A stretch of 6,160 bases of DNA from Desulfobacteraceae bacterium (GTDB lineage: Bacteria > Desulfobacterota > Desulfobacteria > Desulfobacterales > BuS5). Where the stretch lies: the NCBI GenBank assembly GCA_030592105.1, contig JAUVKE010000165.1, positions 1 to 6,160 of the forward strand, given 5' to 3'. The notes below the pieces were generated by a model. It had not been told where the DNA came from. It did no database searches and was given only the letters and a program-made list of their open reading frames with translations. Position 1 is the stretch's first letter. Every line of letters starts with the position of its first letter. Of this stretch, positions 1-6,088 are shown one piece after another. The position numbers and the translations under genes were made by a program.

Positions 1-747
1 CCGGATGATGTGCTGATAAAAAAAATGCTGAGCGACGCTGAGACCGCAGATATTTATAAAAGGGACAATAACGGCCGCACTATACTGCATTACGCAGTGC
101 TTGAAGGACGTAAAGATTTAGTGGAATTGCTGATTGCAAGGGGCGCGGAAATTAATGCACAAAATATCAATGGCACTACACCTTTGCATGTTGCCGTTGA
201 TGAGGGCAAAAAAGAATTGATTGAGCTGCTCATTGCCAATGGCGCCGATATTAACATGAAGGATACGGCAGGCATTACACCTCTGGATATTACAACATTT
301 AAAGAAGGGCAGACTGAATTGGCCTGTCTTCTGATCACCAGGGGCGCCGACATCAACACAAAGGATATTAACGACGTTACACCATTACACTATGCCGTAT
401 TTGAAGGACGTAAAGATCTGGCAAGAATGCTAATTGACAAGGGCGCGGATGTTAATGCCAAAGATAAAGACGGCGTCACCCCATTGCACGATGCTGTGGC
501 TGAAGGCTTTGAAGGCTTGGCAAAAATACTGATTGACAAGGGTTCCGGCATTGATTTAAAGGACAGGCATGGCCGCACACCGTTACACTATGCTGTATTT
601 AAGTCCAAAAAAAATATGGCACAACTGCTTGTTGCCAGAGGAGCCGATGTCAATATAAAGGATAAATCCGGTGTCACGCCGCTTGCTTTTGTTCTTCATG
701 AAGACCGGAAAGAATTGGTGCAAATACTTAAAAAAAGCGCCGGATAG
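1..747 (+). CDS. Ankyrin-repeat protein, 5' end outside the window
   Basis: The reading frame is open to the window edge, so the gene probably starts upstream; a GTG at 10 is a possible but unconvincing start. Counting from that GTG, 245 residues are visible. After a short lead-in they form seven tandem ankyrin repeats: residues 19-51, 52-84, 85-118 (one residue longer), 119-151, 152-184, 185-217 and a shortened C-terminal cap, 218-245. Each carries the G-x-TPLH-x-A helix-turn-helix core followed by a LLI-x-x-GAD(V/I)N(A/L/I)K loop. Ankyrin arrays are protein-binding scaffolds, and the partner cannot be read from sequence. No signal peptide, membrane segment or catalytic domain is visible, but the N-terminus is missing. 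The gene runs convergently into the DUF364 gene, with 52 bp between the stops. Its last repeats and 3' flank are duplicated at 1914-2152. Repeats 1, 4 and 6 are very alike, suggesting internal duplication. The family call is secure; the function is unknown. Confidence 0.9.
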   Translation, partial: PDDVLIKKMLSDAETADIYKRDNNGRTILHYAVLEGRKDLVELLIARGAEINAQNINGTTPLHVAVDEGKKELIELLIANGADINMKDTAGITPLDITTFKEGQTELACLLITRGADINTKDINDVTPLHYAVFEGRKDLARMLIDKGADVNAKDKDGVTPLHDAVAEGFEGLAKILIDKGSGIDLKDRHGRTPLHYAVFKSKKNMAQLLVARGADVNIKDKSGVTPLAFVLHEDRKELVQILKKSAG

Positions 748-748
748 C

Positions 749-767
749 AAATAATATGCGATTATTT
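749..767. repeat. Small AT-only inverted repeat between convergent genes
   Basis: AAATAAT and ATTATTT form a perfect 7-bp inverted repeat around the 5-nt loop ATGCG, immediately after the ankyrin stop. It recurs unchanged at 2114-2132 as part of the larger direct repeat, where it lies between the ankyrin remnant and the cbiF stop. It could act as a weak bidirectional terminator for convergent genes. However, the stem has no GC pairs and no clean U-tract follows, so the function is uncertain. Confidence 0.3.
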
Positions 768-787
768 CCTGTATCCGTGGACAAAAT
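762..787 (-). pseudogene. Orphan 3' scrap of cbiF
   Basis: Read on the minus strand, this 26-bp piece encodes FVHGYRK followed by TAA. That is the exact C-terminus of the cbiF gene at 2127-2903, and the nucleotides match 2127-2152 exactly. Here it sits beside the DUF364 stop with no methyltransferase body upstream. It is best read as a footprint left when the ankyrin/cbiF junction was duplicated. It is too short to be functional. Confidence 0.75.
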
Positions 788-799
788 CTTTTTCCGTCT

Positions 800-1546
800 T
801 TAAGAGGATTGAAAGCATAGTCTTTTTAAATCCAAGATGTTGCTGGCGCCAGCAACTGTTGTGCCGTAAAGATATAGTGGCTTCTGATACTGCTCTGAGA
901 GAGAAATCAACCGAGACAGGCTGCCATTTACTACTGTTGAGCCTGTCGCTAAAATAACATCGGAGATTTTAAAAAGCTCTTCCGCCATTTTCCTGCCGTC
1001 CCAGATAAGCACTCCATATTTTATTTTATTAATATTGTCTTTATCCAGGTCTATTACCTTAAGATTTTGGGCAGCCAGAGTTTTAGCAAAATTATCTATT
1101 ATGGCCGGTTGAAATCCAACAATTCCGATCTTGATATCAGCGCTGTATTTATCAATAATTGTCCTGACTATCTCCCCCGCACATAATTCAGGTTCCTCAT
1201 TTTTGCAATGAATAGTCTTTTTGGCTGCACCCACATATCGCATTACAGCATTGAGCGCAGCAATAAAAAGAGCCCGGTCACTGTTATCTGTTAATTTTAA
1301 TTCAAATATTTCTTTGAGTTTCCCCTTAAAATTGCCCGGAGCATCTGTAAATGCCTGTCCCAGGGCATTTTTGAAATTCGCCTGAATTAAAAACTCTTTG
1401 CCTTGAAGCAAAGGGTAATCCTTTCTTTCTGTTTTTCCTATGGCCACTTCAGAGGTCAGGATTTTAGCTGTAAAGTTGATTTCACTTTCAAAAAGACCAT
1501 TTTCTTTGGCTAAATCAATTAGCGCTGTTTTTAGTTTTGTATACAT
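800..1546 (-). CDS. DUF4213/DUF364 family protein, putative metal-chelation protein
   Basis: This is a 248-residue soluble protein with the two-part layout of the family. An N-terminal DUF4213-like domain (about residues 1-105) contains the conserved LFIAALNAVMRY segment. A C-terminal Rossmann-like DUF364 domain (about 110-245) starts with IGIVGFQPAII, continues with IWDGRKMAEELF, and has the signature ATGSTVVNGS followed by LYGTTVAGA near the end. A structure of a family member was interpreted as suggesting heavy-metal chelation; no reaction is established. The ATG at 1546 has only a weak purine-rich stretch upstream. The length is normal, and the last few residues run close to the repeat boundary at 787. 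It reads in the same direction as the cobalamin operon but is separated from cbiF by 580 bp containing a degraded ankyrin gene, so it probably has its own promoter. A link to cobalt or corrinoid metabolism is inference from location only. Confidence 0.88.
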   Translation of the reverse strand: MYTKLKTALIDLAKENGLFESEINFTAKILTSEVAIGKTERKDYPLLQGKEFLIQANFKNALGQAFTDAPGNFKGKLKEIFELKLTDNSDRALFIAALNAVMRYVGAAKKTIHCKNEEPELCAGEIVRTIIDKYSADIKIGIVGFQPAIIDNFAKTLAAQNLKVIDLDKDNINKIKYGVLIWDGRKMAEELFKISDVILATGSTVVNGSLSRLISLSEQYQKPLYLYGTTVAGASNILDLKRLCFQSS

Positions 1547-1651
1547 ATTTTTTTAATCTCTTTCTTGCTTTTTACTCAGGCAGATCAACTGCATTGCCGC
1601 CTTCTGCACTTGAAACAAGCAAGTGTCTTTTTGCTATTTTACGACAATAAT

Positions 1652-1683
1652 ATTATATAACAAGCAAAAATTATACCGCAATT
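1652..1683 (-). promoter_or_regulatory. Candidate sigma-70-like promoter for the DUF364 gene
   Basis: On the minus strand a perfect TATAAT at 1657-1652 lies 18 bp after a TTGCGG at 1681-1676, which matches only the first three bases of the -35 consensus. A second TATAAT at 1675-1670 is an alternative -10 box. Either would give a leader of roughly 100 nt before the ATG at 1546. The DNA is AT-rich, so chance matches are likely. Confidence 0.35.
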
Positions 1684-1706
1684 CCATGTAGTATAAAATT
1701 GCGGTA
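1674..1706. promoter_or_regulatory. Inverted repeat, possible operator of the DUF364 gene
   Basis: Perfect 10-bp arms TACCGCAATT (1674-1683) and AATTGCGGTA (1697-1706) flank a 13-bp centre. The arms overlap the candidate promoter of the DUF364 gene. Centre-to-centre spacing is about 23 bp, roughly two helical turns, which suits a dimeric repressor. It could instead fold in RNA as a weak terminator for plus-strand transcription, since a T-rich stretch follows after about eight bases. No known regulator motif was recognised. Confidence 0.4.
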
Positions 1707-1762
1707 ACGCCTTGTTTTTGTAGAGGATAAGTATTGCGGGTAAAACAATTAAAATAGCATAA

Positions 1763-2112
1763 ATGTATTTAATGAGCAAAATGTTACTAAAATGTATTTT
1801 TTCAAAATCAAAACTTCACATTTTCTCGATACAGATAGCGCAAACCTTATATTCGGGAATTTTGGCTATGGGATCCAGGGCATCATTAGTCAAGATATTG
1901 GTTACCGACTCAGGCATTAATTTAAAGGACAGGCATGGCCGAACACCGTTACACTATGCTGTATTTACTTCCAAAAAAATATGGCGCAAATACTTGTTGA
2001 TAAAGGAGCCGACGTCAATATAAAGGATAAATCCGGTGTCACGCCGCTTGCTTTTGTTCTTTATGAAGACCGGAAAGAATTGGTGCAAATACTTAAAAAA
2101 AACGCCGGATAG
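1763..2112 (+). pseudogene. Degraded ankyrin-repeat gene, frameshifted
   Basis: From about 1911 the DNA closely copies the 3' end of the first ankyrin gene, with protein-level similarity reaching further back (LVKILVTDSGINLKD against LAKILIDKGSGIDLKD). At 1973-1979 it has seven adenines where the intact copy has eight (607-614). The frame is lost and ends at 2023. The original frame resumes afterwards and runs to the TAG at 2110-2112, encoding the VNIKDKSGVTPL motif and the C-terminal cap. The first 25 or so residues of the open frame do not resemble ankyrin repeats, and its ATG at 1763 has no ribosome binding site. I read it as a 5'-truncated, frameshifted remnant. A short expressed peptide or slippage on the A-run cannot be excluded. 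Confidence 0.8.
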
Positions 2113-2152
2113 CAAATAATATGCGATTATTTCCTGTATCCGTGGACAAAAT
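1914..2152 (+). repeat. Direct repeat copy 2: ankyrin tail and cbiF 3' end
   Basis: This is the partner of 548-787, shifted by about 1365 bp. It holds the ankyrin remnant's last two repeats, the stop, the spacer and the last eight codons plus stop of the intact cbiF. Because cbiF continues whole beyond this copy, this is likely the original junction and 548-787 the derived one. The most diverged patch lies around 1961-2005; the distal 138 bp is nearly identical. Confidence 0.88.
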
Positions 2153-2903
2153 TCTTATCATAAAGCTTTGACTTGTATTTTAATCCTTCTCCGGCTACAT
2201 CAAGAACCTTTCCAACGATTATAATAGCCTGGTGGGTAATCTTTTCCGCCTTGACCGTACTTGCCAGATCATTGAGCTTTGTAATGATTATTTTTTCTTC
2301 AGGCTGACTTACGCGGAAAACTATAGCACATGCGCCGTCAGCCCCATAGGCTTTTTTTAATACTTCCTCTACTTCATTAACAAGCGAAATACTCAGGTAA
2401 ATGGCCATGGATGTTTTATGGGAAGCCAAAGACTCCAGCGATTCTGATTCAGGCACAGGGGTTCGGCCGGCCATGCGGGTCAATATCAAGGTTTGGGAAA
2501 TTTCCGGAAGAGTGTACTCCATGCCGATAGCAGCAGCAGCAGCAAAAGCGGCGGTTACTCCGGGGATAACCTTATATGGTATCGATCTTTCGTCAAGTTC
2601 CGCCATCTGCTCAAAAATCGCGCCATAAAGGCTCGGATCACCGGTATGCAGACGCACTACCCTTTTTTTCTCCCTGTGGGCCTTTTCCATCTTTCCTATT
2701 ATCTGTTCAAGATGCATTGCAGCGCTGTTTACACTTTTTGTTTCAGGTCCTGTCCATTTTAACACAGCTTCCGGCACCAGAGAACCTGCATAAATAACAA
2801 GATCCGCCTGCATAAGGGCCTTTTGCCCTTTAACGGTAATTAATTCCGGATCACCGGGACCTGCGCCGACAAAAATGACCGGATTATTTGCTTGCTCCAT
2901 CAT
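2127..2903 (-). CDS. cbiF: Cobalt-precorrin-4 C11-methyltransferase (CbiF/CobM)
   Basis: CbiF uses S-adenosylmethionine to methylate C11 of cobalt-precorrin-4 in the cytoplasm. The 258-residue product has the class III tetrapyrrole methyltransferase signatures: VGAGPGDPELITVKG at residues 12-26, RLHTGDPSLYGA at 84-95, VIPGVTAAFAAAAAIG at 112-127, and the CbiF-type LPEISQTLILTRMAGRTPVP at 132-151. Length and C-terminus are typical. I chose the ATG at 2903 because it overlaps the cbiET stop as ATGA, indicating translational coupling, and places the GAGPGDP motif at the usual distance from the N-terminus. The frame extends upstream to 2972, but those residues only shadow the cbiET 3' end. A second ATG follows directly at 2900. 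Its 3' end is duplicated as a scrap at 762-787. Confidence 0.96.
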   Translation of the reverse strand: MMEQANNPVIFVGAGPGDPELITVKGQKALMQADLVIYAGSLVPEAVLKWTGPETKSVNSAAMHLEQIIGKMEKAHREKKRVVRLHTGDPSLYGAIFEQMAELDERSIPYKVIPGVTAAFAAAAAIGMEYTLPEISQTLILTRMAGRTPVPESESLESLASHKTSMAIYLSISLVNEVEEVLKKAYGADGACAIVFRVSQPEEKIIITKLNDLASTVKAEKITHQAIIIVGKVLDVAGEGLKYKSKLYDKNFVHGYRK

Positions 2904-4129
2904 AATTTTTTTTCTCCCTTTTTCCCTGAAATAATCCAGACGGGATTTTGCGCTTCCAGGCGCTGTCCCCAAGGCATATCCTTGCCCCTGCTGATTTGAA
3001 CCTGAACAATTTCAGTTTGAAACCCTTTGTTTTTCAGTAGAGCAAAGGCGGTTTCCACATTTTGTAACAAAACGGTGTTTATTACGATGATCCCTTGAGC
3101 CCTTAAACATTTGGAAGCTGTTTTAATTATCTTTTCAAGATCTTTCCCCCCACCGCCTATAAATACCCGGTCAGGAGCAGGAAGATCGTAAAGACCGTCG
3201 GGCAGAACGGCTTTTATAATACTAAGATTTTTTACCTTGAAGATGTCTTTGTTATGTTTAATCCGGGCAATTCTGTCAGGATTTTGTTCAACGGCAAATA
3301 TCTTGCCCTTTTTAATAAACAGGGCAGCCTCTACGGCAACAGAGCCGCTGCCCGCTCCCAGGTCCCAGAAAACATGATCTGAAAAAAGGCAAAGCTTTGA
3401 AATAGTTACAGCCCTTACTTCAGCTTTGGTAATAACCCCTTTATAGTGGTCATACCAATCATCCGGCATGCCGAGATAAATATCTCTTTTTTGGCCGGGC
3501 TGGGAGGGTATCCGTTTTAATATAACTATGTTCGGATCAAAAAACTTTGCGGTTGCGGCCTGAGCAGGATTATACCATTTTACACGTTCGCCGGGCATGC
3601 CCAGCCTTTCTAAAACGCACATATTAAAGTCTATGATTTTTTTTTCTTTTAAAAGATTTGCTATATGGACGGGATCATTTTTAGCATCTGTAAAGACAGC
3701 TAATTTGTCTTTTTTTTCAAGCGATTTTAAAAGTTCTTCTCTGTTGTTTCTGCCGTGCATGCTAATCACGTGGACATCATGCCATGATTCCTTGATACGT
3801 GAAAATGCCCCTGCAACCGAAGTAATATTCGGACAGATCAGCACGCTTTCCGGACCAAGCGATTCTACCAGTAACGAGCCGATACCAAAGAAAAGAGGAT
3901 CGCCTGACGCAAGAACAACGATTGATTTGGTCTTTATCTGCTTTTTTACATACTCTATTATCCCTTTGATGTCCCCTTTAATCTCTTTTTTAACCGCCCG
4001 GCAATCTGTAAAATAGTCAAGGTGCCTTTTTCCTCCCACAAGAATATCAGCATGTTTTATAAGCTCCAGGTGCCTTGACGTCAAATCTTCAGGAGAAAGC
4101 CCCATTCCTATGACAGACAACGGTTTCAT
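2900..4129 (-). CDS. cbiET: CbiE-CbiT fusion, cobalt-precorrin-6B/7 C5,15-methyltransferase (decarboxylating)
   Basis: The bifunctional 409-residue enzyme corresponds to CobL. The N-terminal CbiE half (about 1-208) starts VIGMGLSPEDLT and has the methyltransferase motif SGDPLFFGIG at 75-84 and SMHGR at 123-127; it methylates C5. The C-terminal CbiT half (about 215-405) has GVITKAEVRA at 231-240, the SAM-binding WDLGAGSGSVAVEAA at 255-269, and IGGGGKDLEKII at 324-335; it methylates C15 and decarboxylates the C12 acetate. No linker frameshift is seen, so this is one fused gene rather than two cistrons. The ATG at 4129 lies 18 nt after the cbiD stop, with AAGGA about 11 nt upstream. The TGA stop overlaps the cbiF start by 4 nt. 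CbiE and CbiT are separate in many anaerobic-pathway bacteria, but fusions are well known. Confidence 0.96.
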   Translation of the reverse strand: MKPLSVIGMGLSPEDLTSRHLELIKHADILVGGKRHLDYFTDCRAVKKEIKGDIKGIIEYVKKQIKTKSIVVLASGDPLFFGIGSLLVESLGPESVLICPNITSVAGAFSRIKESWHDVHVISMHGRNNREELLKSLEKKDKLAVFTDAKNDPVHIANLLKEKKIIDFNMCVLERLGMPGERVKWYNPAQAATAKFFDPNIVILKRIPSQPGQKRDIYLGMPDDWYDHYKGVITKAEVRAVTISKLCLFSDHVFWDLGAGSGSVAVEAALFIKKGKIFAVEQNPDRIARIKHNKDIFKVKNLSIIKAVLPDGLYDLPAPDRVFIGGGGKDLEKIIKTASKCLRAQGIIVINTVLLQNVETAFALLKNKGFQTEIVQVQISRGKDMPWGQRLEAQNPVWIISGKKGEKKL

Positions 4130-4147
4130 TTCGTATACATTCCTTAA

Positions 4148-5254
4148 TTATTTTTCAGAATTAAATATAACTCCGCCTTTATAATCAAAAATAATACTTT
4201 GGATATGCAAACCCGATCCTGTAAAACCCTGTGCAGATTTTACAACATGTTTTCCAACATAAGATATAACTTCTGGATATTTATCGTAAATAATATCAAA
4301 GGCGTGGCGCGCGGTGTTTGCTGAAAGAATATTTTGCGAAAACTTATAATCTTTTGTAACTTCAAATGACCATTTGGAAAGCTTGTGCATGGTTAAAGTC
4401 GACCTCTTAGCATGGGTATGAGCAATGCCTTGTGCCATCTTTACCGCTTTTCCAAAAAAAATTGCAAGAATTATCCATTTAAAACCCTTTTTTGATGCAT
4501 TCTCCAAAGAAATTTTAAAAAAATCTCCGATCTGAATAAATGCTTCTTCGCGAATATTTTTAAAAAATGCCTGGGCATACCTTTCACTGCGACGGCCAGT
4601 GGTAAGCACAGCTTTGTCAAGACCGATTGCTTTTGCAACAGAGAGTGATGATTCTATGGTTGCAATATAGGCGTCATGGGACATCGGTTTTACAATGCCG
4701 GTGGTCCCGAGAATAGAGATACCGCCCAAAATCCCGAGCCTTGCGTTCAAGGTCTTTTGCGCCAGTTTTTCACCCTCAGGAATAAAGATTTCAACATTAA
4801 CCGGCATCGACCTATTGTGCTTTTGCAAGACCTCCATAACAGCCAGGCTAATCATTTTTACCGGCCCTGGGTTTATGGCCGGCGCCCCGGGCTTAACTTC
4901 AAGCCCCGGCTTGGTAACCCTGCCCACGCCTTTTCCCCCTGTGATCAAGACTTTATTTTTATCTTCAGAGCCTTTGTGTTTCAGCCTCGCAACCGATACC
5001 TTTGCGCCGATCTTTGCCCTGTGCGTAATATCAGGATCATCCCCAGCGTCCTTGATTACCGTACAAACCGCCCTGTTCTCTTCATCAAAAGCACAAGAAT
5101 TTATAGGGATAACGAGATGTTCTCCGCTTAAACATGTAACCTGAACACAAGGAGGCGCTTTTTTTTCAAGTATAAAGCAAAGAGCTCCCTTTGCAGCGGC
5201 AGCAGCGGCAGTACCGGTTGTAAAACCGGTTTTGAGTCTTTTTCTCTTTTGCAA
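4148..5254 (-). CDS. cbiD: Cobalt-precorrin-5B C1-methyltransferase CbiD
   Basis: CbiD methylates C1 of cobalt-precorrin-5B and is diagnostic of the oxygen-independent cobalamin pathway. The 368-residue product is of normal family length. It carries the N-terminal LKTGFTTGTAAAAAA (7-21), DAGDDPDITH (69-78), GGKGVGRVTKPGL (107-119), INPGPVKMI (127-135), LGGISILGTTGIVKPMS (176-192) and TTGRRSE (218-224). The start is a TTG at 5254, preceded by a run of five guanines only 4 nt upstream. No in-frame ATG or GTG lies close to the conserved N-terminus, so the TTG is the best choice. It follows cbiL by 41 nt and precedes cbiET by 18 nt, consistent with one transcript. CbiD acts after CbiF and CbiG; cbiG is not in the window. 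Confidence 0.96.
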   Translation of the reverse strand: MQKRKRLKTGFTTGTAAAAAAKGALCFILEKKAPPCVQVTCLSGEHLVIPINSCAFDEENRAVCTVIKDAGDDPDITHRAKIGAKVSVARLKHKGSEDKNKVLITGGKGVGRVTKPGLEVKPGAPAINPGPVKMISLAVMEVLQKHNRSMPVNVEIFIPEGEKLAQKTLNARLGILGGISILGTTGIVKPMSHDAYIATIESSLSVAKAIGLDKAVLTTGRRSERYAQAFFKNIREEAFIQIGDFFKISLENASKKGFKWIILAIFFGKAVKMAQGIAHTHAKRSTLTMHKLSKWSFEVTKDYKFSQNILSANTARHAFDIIYDKYPEVISYVGKHVVKSAQGFTGSGLHIQSIIFDYKGGVIFNSEK

Positions 5255-5295
5255 AACACCCCCTTTTGTCTGATTTTTGCGTCAGGCTCATTTTT

Positions 5296-6024
5296 TCAAT
5301 CCTTTTGCTTGGCTAAAATAAGGGTCCAGTAATTAGGCTCCATTTTATTAAATTCTTTTATATCTTTTACGATCTTTTCATCCTGATGCCCGCAGCCTGA
5401 TATGCCTGTGCAGTTTTTATACAGCTTTGCTTCATCCAGGGCTGCATTGATATCCTTCACATTTTTATATGCTTTTAAAAAAACTATGTTTTCGGGTTTT
5501 TTTAAAAGGCCCCTTAACCGGTCTCCTCCTTTTGCGCCTGAAACTATCAACAATGATTCTTCTCCTTCCACAAGGGGTATGTTCAACCTGGCTGCAGCCG
5601 CCTGATAAGAAGTAATGCCGGGAATTGTAACTATGTTTATATCCGATCCAATATCTCGCGCTATCGTCCTTATATGCTTTAAGATGTAGCCATAAGTCGA
5701 ATAGGTCATCGGGTCTCCTAAAGTGATAAACGCTACGTTTTTCCCCTGGCCAAGTTCTTTTATGACGGTTTGAGCATGATCCCGCCACGCGTTTAGCGTT
5801 GTATCTGTATCGCTTGTCATCGGGAAACCGAGTATTTTTAAACGTGTTGTTTCCGGGATGTGTGGTTTTGCAATATCGACAGCCAGACTGTGCACATTTT
5901 TTGAAGATGACGCTGCATAGACAATATCTACGCTGTTTAGTATTCTCACCGATTTTAAAGGGATCAGTTCAGGATCTCCGGGTCCCACGCCTATGCCGTA
6001 TAATGTTCCTGTTTTAATACTCAT
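5296..6024 (-). CDS. cbiL: Cobalt-precorrin-2 C20-methyltransferase (CbiL/CobI)
   Basis: CbiL adds the C20 methyl group, the first dedicated methylation after cobalt insertion (or after precorrin-2). The 242-residue product has YGIGVGPGDPELIPLKS at 9-25, the CbiL-like LGFPMT at 65-70, TLGDPMTYSTYG at 101-112, TIPGITSYQAAAA at 133-145 and a C-terminal YWTLILAK. Length fits the family. I chose the ATG at 6024, which puts the GVGPGDP motif near residue 12 as usual and has GGGGA just upstream. An ATG at 6036 (GGAAG 10 nt upstream) would add four residues and cannot be excluded. The frame runs back to 6111 but would then translate a terminator-like hairpin, so that start is rejected. It is the first gene seen in the operon. 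Confidence 0.95.
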   Translation of the reverse strand: MSIKTGTLYGIGVGPGDPELIPLKSVRILNSVDIVYAASSSKNVHSLAVDIAKPHIPETTRLKILGFPMTSDTDTTLNAWRDHAQTVIKELGQGKNVAFITLGDPMTYSTYGYILKHIRTIARDIGSDINIVTIPGITSYQAAAARLNIPLVEGEESLLIVSGAKGGDRLRGLLKKPENIVFLKAYKNVKDINAALDEAKLYKNCTGISGCGHQDEKIVKDIKEFNKMEPNYWTLILAKQKD

Positions 6025-6050
6025 ATTTTTCCCCATCGTGGAGTCACTTC

Positions 6051-6088
6051 CAAAAAAAATCCCCAAATCACTAAAGTGATTCGGGGAT
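6051..6088 (-). terminator. Rho-independent terminator or attenuator in front of cbiL
   Basis: On the minus strand ATCCCCGAATCAC, loop TTTA and GTGATTTGGGGAT form a 13-bp stem with one internal mismatch, followed at once by eight uridines (6058-6051). This is a textbook intrinsic terminator shape. It ends about 26 nt before the cbiL ATG, leaving almost no room for a separate promoter. It therefore probably lies inside the cbiL leader as an attenuator, or ends an upstream gene with read-through into cbiL. The stem would also work on the plus strand, where six thymines follow at 6093-6098. Confidence 0.75.

Larger units (their letters stand above)
548..787 (+). repeat. Direct repeat copy 1: ankyrin gene tail plus cbiF 3' scrap
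   Basis: This 240-bp stretch matches 1914-2152 in the same orientation. By eye I count about 13 substitutions and one single-base indel, roughly 94% identity. The final 138 bp, which includes non-coding DNA, differs at only two positions. It covers the last two ankyrin repeats, the TAG stop, a short AT-rich spacer, and a copy of the end of cbiF. Homology to copy 2 stops abruptly just after 787, close to the stop of the DUF364 gene. Confidence 0.88.
1547..1762. other. AT-rich intergenic region upstream of the DUF364 gene
   Basis: No convincing gene lies here. It contains the candidate DUF364 promoter, an operator-like inverted repeat (1674-1706), and a smaller inverted repeat in the presumed leader: CACTTG at 1607-1612 and CAAGTG at 1620-1625. 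The part from about 1707 to 1762 shows nothing I can assign. Confidence 0.6.

Noticed and set aside
90..578. Minus-strand open frames opposite the ankyrin repeats
   Set aside because: Their repetitive composition mirrors the ankyrin repeat on the other strand.
64..744. CRISPR-like or satellite array from the 99-bp periodicity
   Set aside because: The period is the 33-residue ankyrin repeat within an open reading frame; units are diverged and there are no spacers.
548..2152. Composite transposon or integron cassette around the DUF364 gene
   Set aside because: The flanking repeats are ordinary coding DNA of ankyrin and cbiF, with no transposase, integrase or terminal inverted repeats.
2904..2972. 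Upstream extension of cbiF by 23 residues
   Set aside because: It overlaps the cbiET coding end, has no family similarity, and the ATGA overlap at 2900-2903 gives a better start.
3597..4016. Plus-strand open frame of 139 codons inside cbiET
   Set aside because: It is antisense to a well-recognised enzyme, has biased composition and shows no recognisable domain.
4676..5144. Two overlapping plus-strand open frames of about 150 codons inside cbiD
   Set aside because: They are antisense shadows of cbiD; no motif or ribosome binding site supports them.
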